Source of the DNA: Cerina litoralis
GTDB taxonomy: Bacteria > Bacteroidota > Bacteroidia > Flavobacteriales > Flavobacteriaceae
Length of the DNA: 64,000 nt
Direction: 5' to 3'
Assembly: GCA_022008415.1 (NCBI GenBank)
Contig: JAIRBC010000002.1
Location: forward strand, 124,001 to 188,000
Shown here: piece after piece, positions 9,092 through 18,225 of the stretch
How the letters are laid out: each line of letters starts with the position of its first letter
Numbering within the stretch: position 1 is the stretch's first letter
Notes under the pieces: model-generated
Seen by the model: the letters and a program-made list of their open reading frames with translations, nothing else
The model's database searches: none
What the model was told of the DNA's origin: nothing
Position numbers and translations under genes: made by a program

Positions 9092-9245
9092 TATGGATTG
9101 GAAATCCATAGTCCCGATACCTATCGGGATAGAATAGCAATGAAATTGCCAACAGATATCGGGTAATTGGTTATTAAGCTACTCTGTTATTAAGGCAGCA
9201 CGCATTAATAACTCAGTAGGCCTGCCCGACTTCATTCTGTCGGGC
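9092..9245. repeat. Cluster of four palindromes between convergent genes
   Basis: Four separate inverted repeats stand in a row: TATGGATT/AATCCATA (9092-9110, 3-base loop), TCCCGATA/TATCGGGA (9112-9129), GTTATTAA/TTAATAAC (9186-9212, extending imperfectly to 13 bases per arm) and GCCCGAC/GTCGGGC (9224-9245). The gap lies between a permease and leuB, which converge here, so one or more may act as bidirectional terminators. The CCCGATA...TATCGGG unit recurs at 44095-44110. Confidence 0.6.
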
Positions 9246-9364
9246 CATAATCCGTACCATTCGCCACGCCGGGAAACCCTTTCACCTGGATTCCAAACAA
9301 AAGGTTTAAACCACTACTATTAGAAAAAGGGCTAAAGAAGAGCGCATCCCCAAATTCATAGGTT

Positions 9365-10483
9365 TTAAATAATCGTAGATTTCCCCAAACCTATATTTTC
9401 ATTGTTCATACTCAGATTATCGTCGGTATCCGTAATATTGTTCGCAATAAAGTCTCCCACTTGATCGGTACCGTATTTTGTTTTCAGGTTTAGGTCGGGG
9501 GTCACGATATTCTTTCTAAGGGACTGGTATACGGCCATTTGCACGGCACGTGCTTCCTCGTTTAAACCAAAGTGTTCCAAAAGAAGTGCGGCGGAGAGAA
9601 TACAGGCGACCGGATTGGCCATGTTTTTTCCCGCGGCCTGGGAATACGATCCGTGGACCGGCTCGAACATGGCGTGGTTCTCCCCTACCGAGGCAGAGGA
9701 CAAAAGGCCAATAGAGCCACATATTACACCAGCTACGTCTGAAATGATATCTCCCAGAAGATTTTCTGTAAGCACAACATCAAATTGGGTCGGATTCAGG
9801 ATAATCTGCATCCCCGCATTGTCTACGTACATAAACTCCAGTGCAACTTCTGGATAACTTTCCGCAATTTTAGAAACCACCCTGCGCCACAGTCTGGACG
9901 TTTCCAGAACATTGGCCTTATCTACCAAGGTAAGTTTATTATTGCGGCTTTTGGCAGATTTAAAGGCCAAATGCGCTATACGGCCAATCTCACTTTCGGA
10001 ATACACGCAAAGGTCGGAAGCGGTCGTACCATCGGTACTTAGCTGTTTTTCCCCGAAGTAAATACCCCCTGTAAGTTCCCTGTAAATTATAAAATCGGTA
10101 CCTGTGATAATTTCCTTTTTCAGGGGAGATTTCCGATCTAGGATGGAGAATGCCTTAATAGGTTTTATATTGGCAAAAAGACCAAGTTTCTTGCGCAGTT
10201 GCAACAAGCCTTGTTCTGGCCGTAATTTGGCATAGGGATCTTTGTCGTATTCGGGGGAACCCACGGTCCCAAATAAAACAGCATTGGAGTCCCTACAAAG
10301 TTGAAGCGTTTCATCGGGCAATGGGTTTCCCGTTTTGGCAATGGCGATAGCACCCACAGGAGCCTCCGAAAAAATGAAATTGTGGCCAAAGGTCTCTTCC
10401 ACGGCCTGCAGGCACTTAACTGCCTGTGCCATGACCTCGGGACCGATACCGTCTCCCGGCAAAAGGGCTATCTTTAACTCCAT
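9365..10483 (-). CDS. leuB: 3-isopropylmalate dehydrogenase
   Basis: LeuB oxidises and decarboxylates 3-isopropylmalate to 2-oxoisocaproate with NAD in leucine synthesis. The 372-residue protein shows the full family pattern: ALLPGDGIGPEVMAQAV at the N-terminus, LRPEQGLLQLRKKLGLFANI with the substrate Arg residues, YRELTGGIYFG, DKANVLETSRLWR, and metal-binding Asp residues in LLGDIISDVAGVI. The NAD-site motif EPVHGS is followed by MANPVA. The C-terminus extends about 15 residues beyond the usual end (DDNLSMNNENIG). It lies downstream of leuA on the same strand with a 161-bp gap. leuC and leuD are not between them or elsewhere in the window. Confidence 0.96.
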   Translation of the reverse strand: MELKIALLPGDGIGPEVMAQAVKCLQAVEETFGHNFIFSEAPVGAIAIAKTGNPLPDETLQLCRDSNAVLFGTVGSPEYDKDPYAKLRPEQGLLQLRKKLGLFANIKPIKAFSILDRKSPLKKEIITGTDFIIYRELTGGIYFGEKQLSTDGTTASDLCVYSESEIGRIAHLAFKSAKSRNNKLTLVDKANVLETSRLWRRVVSKIAESYPEVALEFMYVDNAGMQIILNPTQFDVVLTENLLGDIISDVAGVICGSIGLLSSASVGENHAMFEPVHGSYSQAAGKNMANPVACILSAALLLEHFGLNEEARAVQMAVYQSLRKNIVTPDLNLKTKYGTDQVGDFIANNITDTDDNLSMNNENIGLGKSTII

Positions 10484-10644
10484 TTGGTACAGTAATCTTT
10501 AAAAACCCTAACCATTTTAACCATTCTTTTTCCATTAAGCCACGCTAAATTTACTAACCGTAGCCCTGCAATGCCCACTATTTTTACCTTTCCAAATACA
10601 AAATATTATGAAAACTTTAGTCAAGTAATTTTAAGATTACTATT

Positions 10645-11817
10645 CTAAGCTACCCTTTCGGCATTAATGTTGCTAGACCCTATGATTTCATGGATGTCGT
10701 TATCCAAAATCTCCTTCTTAATGTCGGCAAACTTAAGAAACTCCACATAAACAGAATCTAATTGTAACTTGGTAAGCTCATAGCCCACTTTTTTTGCTCG
10801 GTAGGCCAATGCGGCCCTTCCACTTCTTGCGGTAAGTACAATGGAGGACTCGTTTACGCCTACATCTTCGGGATCCATGATTTCATAGGTCTCCCTATTC
10901 TTGATAACACCGTCCTGATGTATTCCTGAACTATGGGCAAAAGCGTTGGAACCGACTATGGCTTTATTGGGTTGCACCGGCATCCCCATTTTTTGGGATA
11001 CCATAAGGCTTGTATCGTATAATAATTTACTATTTATGTGGGTATCCAAATTTAAGTACGGATGCTGCCTCAAGATCATGACTACCTCCTCCAAAGAGGT
11101 ATTTCCGGCGCGTTCCCCGATACCGTTGATAGTACATTCTATCTGCCTGGCCCCATTGATTACCCCGGAAATTGAGTTGGCGGTGGCCAGACCCAAGTCG
11201 TTATGGCAATGACAGGATAGTATAGCCGTATGAATCCCCTTTACATTTTCCCTAAGATACTTCATTTTGGCACCGTACTCTTCCGGAAGGCAATAGCCGG
11301 TAGTGTCGGGAATATTTAGCACCGTGGCCCCAGCTTTTATAACCTCCTCGCAGATTCTCGCTAAAAACTCGTTGTCCGTTCTACCCGCATCCTCGGCGTA
11401 AAATTCTACGTCCTCAACAAAGGATTTCGCATATTTTACAGCCTCCACTGCCCTTTCAATTATTCCTTCCCTCGTAGAATTAAACTTGTGTTTTATATGT
11501 GAATCCGAAGTACCGATCCCCGTATGTATTCGCGGTCTTCTGGCAAACTTAAGAGCCTCTGCTGCGACTTCGATGTCTTTCCTTACGGCACGGGTCAATC
11601 CACATACCGTAGCATTTTTTATCAATTTTGCTATTTCCTCGACCGACTTAAAGTCGCCTGGACTAGAGATGGGAAAACCTGCCTCGATGACATCTACACC
11701 CAATTGATCCAATCTATCGGCAATCACCAGTTTTTGTTTCGTATCTAATTTGCATCCGGGCACTTGCTCACCATCCCTGAGCGTGGTATCAAAAATATGT
11801 ACGTTATCTTTGCTCAT
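10645..11817 (-). CDS. leuA: 2-isopropylmalate synthase, short form
   Basis: This enzyme condenses acetyl-CoA with 2-oxoisovalerate, the committed step to leucine. Residues 9-18 ([10 protein letters not shown]) carry the catalytic Arg14 and metal-binding Asp15 of the DRE-TIM family. The second metal site is SCHCHNDLG with His203 and His205, and NGIGERAGN follows. At 390 residues it is far shorter than the 500-plus-residue enzymes that carry a C-terminal allosteric LeuA domain; only a short tail follows the barrel. Feedback by leucine therefore probably differs. A related claisen-type activity (homocitrate or citramalate) cannot be excluded from sequence, but adjacency to leuB supports leucine synthesis. 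It is transcribed leftward, divergent from the gene at 11967. Confidence 0.92.
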   Translation of the reverse strand: MSKDNVHIFDTTLRDGEQVPGCKLDTKQKLVIADRLDQLGVDVIEAGFPISSPGDFKSVEEIAKLIKNATVCGLTRAVRKDIEVAAEALKFARRPRIHTGIGTSDSHIKHKFNSTREGIIERAVEAVKYAKSFVEDVEFYAEDAGRTDNEFLARICEEVIKAGATVLNIPDTTGYCLPEEYGAKMKYLRENVKGIHTAILSCHCHNDLGLATANSISGVINGARQIECTINGIGERAGNTSLEEVVMILRQHPYLNLDTHINSKLLYDTSLMVSQKMGMPVQPNKAIVGSNAFAHSSGIHQDGVIKNRETYEIMDPEDVGVNESSIVLTARSGRAALAYRAKKVGYELTKLQLDSVYVEFLKFADIKKEILDNDIHEIIGSSNINAERVA

Positions 11818-11966
11818 TATATTTACTTAATTTTGGGGTAATCTTTACGAAGTTAAGACCAACATTTACTTTGTCTGATGTGCCAAAAAAATCATTTACA
11901 ACGCTTAAGTACTTTTTGTTTCACTTAAATACCTAATATACAGTTAATTAAATTCTATTTTTTACG

Positions 11967-13511
11967 ATGACAAATACCCATAAAGACGCTTTATTCGTAT
12001 TGGTAAACTCCCTTTCCAAGTCCGAAAAGAGACAATTTAAGCTCTATGTTGGCCGGTTGGGTGTCAATACCGATGCTAAGTTTTTGGCTCTTTTTAATCT
12101 TTTGGACAAGTTGAAGGATTACGACGAAAAGGCCATTTTGGAGAGCGGTATCGTAAAGAAAGCACAATTGTCCAATCTCAAGGCACATCTTTACAAACAG
12201 ATATTGGTAAGTCTAAGACTGAACCCCGTAAACCAAAATATACGGGTGCAGATCAGGGAGCAGTTGGATTTTGCCACCATCCTGTATCAAAAGGGTCTCT
12301 ACAAACAAAGCCTTAAGATTCTTGAAAAGGCAAAGGCGATCGCCATAGAGAACGAAGAAAAGAATATCGCCTACGAAATAGTGGAACTCGAAAAAATTAT
12401 CGAGACCCAGTATATTACCAGAAGTATCCCCGACAGGGCAGACGAACTTGCCCTACAGGCCAAAAAGCTCTCGGAGCTAAATGTGATGACCAGTAAGCTC
12501 TCCAATCTTTCCTTACAACTTTATGGAATGATGCTCAAGGTGGGCTATGTAAGGAGCGATGAGGATTACCAAACTGTAAAGCGTTATTTTGAAAAGCATC
12601 TTCCCAAATACCGAATGGAAAACCTGGGATTTCGAGAGAAACTATGGCTCTACAAGGCACACTTGTGGTACAGTTTTCTGATACAGGATTTCCTGTCCTG
12701 CTATAAATATGCGAGTAAATGGGTAGATCTTTTCTATGACCATAAAAACATGATTTATCTAAATCCTGTTTTCTTTTTAAAAGGAAACCACTATCTATTG
12801 GAATCCCTGTTTTACGTAAAATACAGTTCTCAGTTTAAGGAAATCCTGGAGAAAATGGAGAAGGTTGTAAAAAGCGATGAATTTCCCAAAAATGACAACA
12901 TTTCGTCTTTGACCTTCCTCTATATCAATTCCAACAAACTCAACCTTCATTTTATGGAGGGAACGTTTGATAAGGGTCTCTACTTGGTCAAGATCATAGA
13001 GTACGGAATCGGCAAGCACAAAGACCGTATTGACGAACACCATATCATGATTTTTTACTACAAGATTGCATGTCTCTATTTTGGTATTGGAGACAATAGG
13101 ACTTGTATTCTCTACCTAAAAAAAATAATAAACAACAAGAATCTAAAAATGAGGGAAGACCTCATGTGTTTCGCTAGGGTGCTAAGCCTTGTGGCACATT
13201 ATGAGGCCGGGATGGACTATCATTTGGAAGTACAATTGAAGAGCACTTATAAGTTTTTGCTAAAAATGAACGACCTGCACGCCGTCCAGAAGGAAATGAT
13301 CAAGTTTCTTAGAAATCTTGGGAACATCTATCCCCACGAACTAAGGAACGAGTTTCAAAAATTATACGATGAACTTAAAAAATACGAGGATCATCCTTAT
13401 GAAAAACGGGCATTCCTCTATTTGGATATCATTTCTTGGTTGGAGAGCCACTTACAGAACCGACCCGTAGCCGAAATCATTAGGGAAAAAGCCTTGGCGC
13501 TAACCCGATAG
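11967..13511 (+). CDS. Helical-repeat protein of unknown function
   Basis: The 514-residue protein has no signal peptide or membrane segment. It is almost wholly helical and looks like TPR-type repeats (YQKGLYKQSLKILEKAKAIA at residues about 109-128 fits a TPR unit). The opening (HKDALFVLVNSLSKSEKRQF, then LYVGRL and LFNLLDKLKDYDEKAI) resembles a family I associate with uncharacterised conserved proteins of Bacteroidota. It is divergent from leuA with a 149-bp shared upstream region and is not in an operon. A scaffold or regulatory role is plausible, but no function can be given. Confidence 0.8.
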   Translation: MTNTHKDALFVLVNSLSKSEKRQFKLYVGRLGVNTDAKFLALFNLLDKLKDYDEKAILESGIVKKAQLSNLKAHLYKQILVSLRLNPVNQNIRVQIREQLDFATILYQKGLYKQSLKILEKAKAIAIENEEKNIAYEIVELEKIIETQYITRSIPDRADELALQAKKLSELNVMTSKLSNLSLQLYGMMLKVGYVRSDEDYQTVKRYFEKHLPKYRMENLGFREKLWLYKAHLWYSFLIQDFLSCYKYASKWVDLFYDHKNMIYLNPVFFLKGNHYLLESLFYVKYSSQFKEILEKMEKVVKSDEFPKNDNISSLTFLYINSNKLNLHFMEGTFDKGLYLVKIIEYGIGKHKDRIDEHHIMIFYYKIACLYFGIGDNRTCILYLKKIINNKNLKMREDLMCFARVLSLVAHYEAGMDYHLEVQLKSTYKFLLKMNDLHAVQKEMIKFLRNLGNIYPHELRNEFQKLYDELKKYEDHPYEKRAFLYLDIISWLESHLQNRPVAEIIREKALALTR

Positions 13512-13616
13512 ACCCAAGGATTCGATCTGTATTTTTAGTACACTTGTAACCGGCAGGGTGGTGTAAATCACCTAAATATATCCAGTAATAATCTAAAAGG
13601 CTTCCTTCCAAAGTTT

Positions 13617-14156
13617 TTAGACCTGTGCGGCCGCTATTTCCAAACGACTTTGGGTAACGCGCTGTGCTTGCCATGAAAATTCTACGATCCGTTTTCCGGT
13701 TCGGTTATTCCGTGGCGATCCAGTGGCTCGCATAAAGAGCACCCTACCCCTGCCCTCTATAAAGAGAAAGATCAAAATACTGAAAATAATAATATTTTTT
13801 ATGATGTACTGCCCCAACAGGGTTAAACCAAATGGCCCCTTATTGAATATCTGCTCGGGGAAAAAAAACATAGGGGTAAACGTAAGGACGATATGGATGA
13901 TGGCAAGACCCAACGCCCAAAGCCTAAAACGGTTAAAAACCAGTAAAAATCCTATACCAGTTTCCCAAAGGGCCAATAAAATTATGGCTACGTTGGAAGG
14001 AATAAGTCCAAAATCCAAGATATCGATAGTGTTTACCGCCAAATCCTCTGCTGGACTTAAATGTGGAAAAAATTTCAATGCCCCGAACCACAGGTAAACG
14101 ATTCCAATTGACATGGCCAGAATATTAAACTTTATTTTATGCTTTGATTCTTTCAT
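13617..14156 (-). CDS. DoxX-like inner-membrane protein
   Basis: The 179-residue protein has four hydrophobic segments at about residues 10-26, 50-75, 78-98 and 118-138. The first contains GIVYLWFGALKFFPH, the typical N-terminal motif of DoxX/DUF417-like membrane proteins. The C-terminal 40 residues are basic and Arg-rich (ATGSPRNNRTGKRIVEFSWQ), probably cytosolic. The start is 12 bases after the stop of the outer-membrane-like gene at 14169-15347, so the two form an operon. The role of DoxX-like proteins is mostly unknown; some act in redox or quinone-linked processes. Confidence 0.82.
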   Translation of the reverse strand: MKESKHKIKFNILAMSIGIVYLWFGALKFFPHLSPAEDLAVNTIDILDFGLIPSNVAIILLALWETGIGFLLVFNRFRLWALGLAIIHIVLTFTPMFFFPEQIFNKGPFGLTLLGQYIIKNIIIFSILIFLFIEGRGRVLFMRATGSPRNNRTGKRIVEFSWQAQRVTQSRLEIAAAQV

Positions 14157-14168
14157 ATAGTTTGGCCT

Positions 14169-15347
14169 TTAGTTCTTGTATAATTGGTTGTCCAATCCCT
14201 CATTCTTAAATGTATGTAGTAATTCGTGATTCATTTTGATGTTTTTCGTCTTGGCAGGAAACCTATAGGCCACCCCAAAATTGATGAGATAATCTGCGAA
14301 CGCTGCGTCCCCATTCCGTGGTATCCCGGTTTCATCTTCAATTTCCTTATCCGTAATACTCTGAGGCCTATCCCGTCTCACCGCGAAGGGAACATTTAGA
14401 TTGAGGGTAATATTATTAGCCATAAAACCTACCCCAGGGTCGATGGAAAGCACATTTCCAGGTCTCCTGAAACCTTTACTTCCACCAATAAGATCCTCGA
14501 CAGGAACGGCGTCGTACCTTATGCCCAACGAACCGGACCAAGCATGCGAAACACCATAGAGAAATCCTCCGCGAACGGAAAACTGATCTGGCACCGACAT
14601 AATGGCCTCGTTCAGGAGCAGGGGGCTCAAGGTTTCCCTAAAGGTTCGAATACCATTGGTATCCATAGGATTAAACAAGTAGAAGCCACCGCCATAAACG
14701 AATAGATCCCCCGCCAATTTTTCATAGAATTGCAGATCAACAGTAATTCCAAAACCCCCGTCCCCAGGCTGAATTGATTGATCCACAGGACGGACCTGAG
14801 ATCCCCCATCCGGATTTACATTGTAAAATATATCGGATGCATTGTAATTCCCGGTAGGCAATTTTAGTCCAAGTCCGACAGCTACGTTGCCATTTACATG
14901 TTCTCCCGGATTTAACAGCCAATAACCCAACCCTACTCGAATATCGGCAACTCCTCTGGAGAAAGTACTGTAGCGGACCGAACGACCATGTTCATAAAGG
15001 GAGGAGCGGGAATTTAGCACTACGGGAATGACTATACTCCCATATAGCCTTACCGTAATTCCATAATTCAGGGAAAAGTCCCATGCATTGGATTTGTTGA
15101 TTACTTCCGTGTTATTTGTTACCCTATCGGGTTCCTCCTCTGTACCCCTAAAATGCCGAAAAGATTTAAAATATCGATAGTTCATCCCAACAAGAAAGGC
15201 TCCTTCTCCCAAGAGATTGCTTTCCAAGGAATTTCCTGCACAGGAAGAAAATTGCCTTATGGCCACACAACCCTGGGAATACAGAATAAAAATATCTGGC
15301 GATAGAATAAGAAAAAAAAGAGGTAGATAGTTTCTAATAAATTTCAT
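14169..15347 (-). CDS. Probable outer-membrane beta-barrel protein
   Basis: The 392-residue product starts with a hydrophobic signal segment (MKFIRNYLPLFFLILSPDIF) followed by CVAIRQFSSCAGN. The body is rich in short amphipathic strands with aromatic ends (FLVGMNYRYFKSFRHF, VGLGYWLLNPGEHVNGNVAV, LGLKLPTGNYNASDIFYN), which is typical of transporter-like outer-membrane barrels. LKLPTG is common in such proteins of Bacteroidota. The final strand LINFGVAYRFP is followed by a hydrophilic tail of about 30 residues, so the barrel does not end at the C-terminus. It leads an operon with the DoxX-like gene. Two hairpins lie in its upstream region. Specific cargo unknown. Confidence 0.78.
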   Translation of the reverse strand: MKFIRNYLPLFFLILSPDIFILYSQGCVAIRQFSSCAGNSLESNLLGEGAFLVGMNYRYFKSFRHFRGTEEEPDRVTNNTEVINKSNAWDFSLNYGITVRLYGSIVIPVVLNSRSSLYEHGRSVRYSTFSRGVADIRVGLGYWLLNPGEHVNGNVAVGLGLKLPTGNYNASDIFYNVNPDGGSQVRPVDQSIQPGDGGFGITVDLQFYEKLAGDLFVYGGGFYLFNPMDTNGIRTFRETLSPLLLNEAIMSVPDQFSVRGGFLYGVSHAWSGSLGIRYDAVPVEDLIGGSKGFRRPGNVLSIDPGVGFMANNITLNLNVPFAVRRDRPQSITDKEIEDETGIPRNGDAAFADYLINFGVAYRFPAKTKNIKMNHELLHTFKNEGLDNQLYKN

Positions 15348-15886
15348 TAGGTCGGTTAGATGGTGTGGTTGTCTTAAATTAGCGCACCAGCAAGAAAAAG
15401 CTAACCCGTTACGGTTAGCTTTTAAAAACCCTTATTTTTGAGGGTTAAAGTACATTGCTGGACCAACTATTTTAAAACTAAACTCAACTCGAAACGAAAC
15501 TAGTTTATTGAGGGCTAGGAAACGATTAACGATATGTCAAAAGGATTAATAATAGGTTAATTGCATTAACAAAAAACTAATATGGATAAAGGATATATTT
15601 TTTTGGGGTTAATTGCATACTCGTTTTACATTTTTTTGAGACTTACAAGTGTACGCCTTACGCTCGGTTAATATCAGACCCATCCGCGCACCCGGCCGAT
15701 TGGTGTTATCGGGCTGGCCCAAAAACGGGAACAACACTGCCGTGAAGATCCCTGGGAAGGGCGGTACTTTGTAATGGTCTTTTTACCGTCCACATGTCAC
15801 AGAGGCCTTTTTATCTTATTAGCCAAGGCACCCTAGTTACCAAGGCTATTGGAGTCATGGCCATAGGGAAATCTTTAGAATGAATT
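15348..15886. other. 539-bp divergent intergenic region
   Basis: This region separates two genes that start at its edges and so should hold both promoters, but I find no full consensus match. It contains the twin hairpins at 15396-15446 and a GC-rich block at about 15660-15790 that stands out from the AT-rich remainder. The GC-rich block has an open frame of some 33 codons without a start codon and resembles no protein I know. It may be a decayed remnant. Confidence 0.5.
15396..15446 (-). promoter_or_regulatory. Twin hairpins in the leader of the outer-membrane gene
   Basis: Read leftward, hairpin one (AACCCT/AGGGTT, 15446-15427, 8-base loop) ends in a T-run, and hairpin two (AAAAGCTAACC/GGTTAGCTTTT, 15423-15396, 6-base loop, 11 paired bases) ends in five T. 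Both look like terminators but sit upstream of the start at 15347, with no other leftward gene before them. An attenuator or the end of a small leader RNA would fit. Confidence 0.5.
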
Positions 15887-17161
15887 ATGAAAAAGAGAAG
15901 GATATATATCATCGTTTTTGTGGTCTCGGTACTTGGTCTTGCGGTGATACAGTACAAATATTTGTCAATCGGCCTCAACTTGGCCAAGGTACAGTTCAAT
16001 CAAAAAATAGCCCTTACAAGCCAAGAACTAAAAAAGGAGCTCAGGAACAAGGACGAACTTACTTTCCTGATCGGTAAAGCCATCACTAACGACGACACTT
16101 ATTTTAAATTGAGCTTGGACAGTGTTCAAGATGCATCCAAATACTTTTTAAACGATTTTATTACGGAGAAACTGGTGAACAACGGGATAGACACGGATTT
16201 TTCCTTTCGGATTTTTTCCAAGGATTCCACTTACTACCTCACCGCACCTGTGGTTTTTGCCAATGATGAAAATCTGATAAAATACCCCTTGGAACTGGAA
16301 GGTTACCTGCCCGAACTTCTTCACACCCGTGTAATCTTGGAGCTGCAGTTCAAGGATATCAACACCTATTTTCTATCCCAATTGAACGGTTTGACGATCC
16401 CCAGTCTTATTTTTTTAACCGCCATCATCGTGGTGGTCATTTGGGTACTGCGCTCGTTCTATTGGCAGCGCAGATTGATTACGACTACCAACGAGTTTAT
16501 CAACAACCTTACCCACGAACTAAAAACTCCGGTTTTTTCCATAGGCTTGGCCACAAAAATGCTCGAAGCGGATGCGCCCATTGAGAATAAGCCGATATTG
16601 GGGATTATCCGGCAAGAGACAGAACGGTTAAAAAAACATATAGATAAGGTATTGGAACTGGGGAGCATGGAAACAAGAAAAAAGGTCTTCGATCTTTATG
16701 AATTGGATTTTAAACCGTATCTCCAAAAACTTTGTGAGGAGTTCCTACTTATGGCGCCTTTGGAAAAACTTGAATTTTCCTATAACTTGGACTCGGGGAA
16801 ATACCCCATTAAAGCGGACGTTTTTCATTTGGAAAATGCGATCAACAATTTACTGGACAACGCCAAAAAATATTCGGGCAATCCCATAATTTCATTAACC
16901 GGCAAAACCAAAAAGGATCTATTGCATATCGAAGTTTCTGACAACGGGCACGGTATATCGGAAAAGGATCAAATGAGAATTTTCCAAAAATATTACCGGG
17001 TATCCAATGGTGATCTGCACAAGGTTGCGGGGTACGGACTCGGCCTTAGCTATGTGAAAAAAGTGGTACAGGGACATAAAGGAAAAATAAACTTGGTCAG
17101 CAAGGTGGGCCAAGGCACAACAATTTCAATAATAATTCCATTGATTAAACATGGCCGATAA
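15887..17161 (+). CDS. Sensor histidine kinase
   Basis: The 424-residue kinase has two membrane segments (residues about 6-22 and 170-190) enclosing a periplasmic sensor region of about 145 residues. The dimerisation and phosphoacceptor site is NLTHELKTPV with His210. The ATPase domain shows the N box (NAINNLLDNAKKYS), G1 (EVSDNGHGI) and G2 (GYGLGLSYV). No HAMP or PAS domain is evident. The stop overlaps the start of the response regulator by 11 bases, so the two are coupled and probably signal together. The ligand is unknown. Similar kinase/regulator pairs in Bacteroidota often respond to envelope conditions, but that is general knowledge only. Confidence 0.95.
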   Translation: MKKRRIYIIVFVVSVLGLAVIQYKYLSIGLNLAKVQFNQKIALTSQELKKELRNKDELTFLIGKAITNDDTYFKLSLDSVQDASKYFLNDFITEKLVNNGIDTDFSFRIFSKDSTYYLTAPVVFANDENLIKYPLELEGYLPELLHTRVILELQFKDINTYFLSQLNGLTIPSLIFLTAIIVVVIWVLRSFYWQRRLITTTNEFINNLTHELKTPVFSIGLATKMLEADAPIENKPILGIIRQETERLKKHIDKVLELGSMETRKKVFDLYELDFKPYLQKLCEEFLLMAPLEKLEFSYNLDSGKYPIKADVFHLENAINNLLDNAKKYSGNPIISLTGKTKKDLLHIEVSDNGHGISEKDQMRIFQKYYRVSNGDLHKVAGYGLGLSYVKKVVQGHKGKINLVSKVGQGTTISIIIPLIKHGR

Positions 17162-17849
17162 AAATAAGATTTTGCTAGTAGAGGATGATACCTCGTTGGG
17201 ATACTTGCTTTCCGAGTATCTAAAAATGAAAGGGTTCGACGTTCATTGGGCCAAAAACGGCTTAGAGGGACTCGAGATCCTGAACGCACAAACTGTTGAC
17301 CTAGCCATTTTGGATGTCATGATGCCAGATATGGACGGATTTACACTGGCGGGGAAAATTCAAAGTCAATACCCCCAAATACCCTTTATATTTCTTACCG
17401 CCCGTTCCTTGAAAATAGATGTGTTAAAAGGTTTTTCCCTAGGTGCGGTAGATTATTTAAAAAAGCCAATAGACGAAGAAGAGCTGGTCGTTAGGATACG
17501 ATCCCTACTGTCTAGATTATCGGGAGGTCCGGGAAAGGAAGACCAAGACAAGATAATTTATAAGGTTGGGGCCTATACATTATTTACAGACAAACAGGAA
17601 CTCCATTTTCGGGATGAAATAATTAGATTAACGGGTAGGGAAAATGAACTATTGGCCTATCTCATAGCCCACGAAAACGAACTGTGTAGCCACAAGGATA
17701 TTTTGATACAACTTTGGGGCAAAAACGATTATTTTAATCAAAAAAGTCTAAACGTCTTTGTATCCCATCTACGGAAATACCTCGGTAGGGATCCATCTCT
17801 CAGTATTGAAAATATCCATAGAAAGGGATTTATTCTAAAAACCGAATAG
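17151..17849 (+). CDS. OmpR-family response regulator
   Basis: The 232-residue protein has a receiver domain (residues about 5-120) with the acidic pair Glu-Asp-Asp at 11-13, phosphoacceptor Asp55 in LAILDVMMPD, and the Lys in VDYLKKP. A winged-helix DNA-binding domain follows (residues about 135-230), with LTGRENELLAYLIAHEN and the recognition region SLNVFVSHLRKYL. The gene overlaps the kinase stop by 11 bases and is followed 48 bases later by a strong terminator. The kinase at 15887 is its obvious partner. Target genes are not evident, but the outer-membrane/DoxX operon transcribed away from it is a candidate. Confidence 0.96.
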   Translation: MADKNKILLVEDDTSLGYLLSEYLKMKGFDVHWAKNGLEGLEILNAQTVDLAILDVMMPDMDGFTLAGKIQSQYPQIPFIFLTARSLKIDVLKGFSLGAVDYLKKPIDEEELVVRIRSLLSRLSGGPGKEDQDKIIYKVGAYTLFTDKQELHFRDEIIRLTGRENELLAYLIAHENELCSHKDILIQLWGKNDYFNQKSLNVFVSHLRKYLGRDPSLSIENIHRKGFILKTE

Positions 17850-17897
17850 TAAGGCCCAGAAAAAAACACAAAATTGCCTACCACGCCACTCCCCAAT

Positions 17898-17927
17898 AAA
17901 AAAACCGATGCTCCCACCGGTTTTTTT
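17898..17927 (+). terminator. Terminator of the two-component operon
   Basis: AAAAAAACCG (17898-17907) pairs with CGGTTTTTTT (17918-17927) around a 10-base loop. The A-run and T-run flanks let it work in both directions, ending the two-component operon and possibly purU from the other side. Confidence 0.8.
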
Positions 17928-18225
17928 GACTAACTAACTTAAACTAACTAACTCAAACTATATATTTTACAAAGATCGTTTTGGAATGCCAAAATCTAGG
18001 TTAAAAAAAGATTATCTATTTGTTAAAACCTTCCTTTACTTAAATCAACGGAGTTTTTATCAAAATATTGTGGAATGTCCGGTTATTTTTACAATACCGA
18101 TCCAAACCTTTCCCTATTGGCCGAAATGGTTGGTCCCGATAATGACAATATATAGGTTGAAAGTCTAAATACAATGCCGTGTCAGAACATAGCTACATAA
18201 TTATCACAGGGCCTTTGGGTACGAA
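17928..18225. other. Gap with a short direct repeat
   Basis: CTAACTAACT occurs at 17930-17939 and again at 17944-17953, right after the terminator. The remaining bases up to the purU stop show no family-like open frame. A 60-codon frame at 17986-18168 exists but lacks any recognisable feature. Confidence 0.4.

Noticed and set aside
17986..18168. Rightward 60-codon frame after the two-component terminator
   Set aside because: Composition is random-looking, it has no promoter or partner, and it ends before purU without motif.
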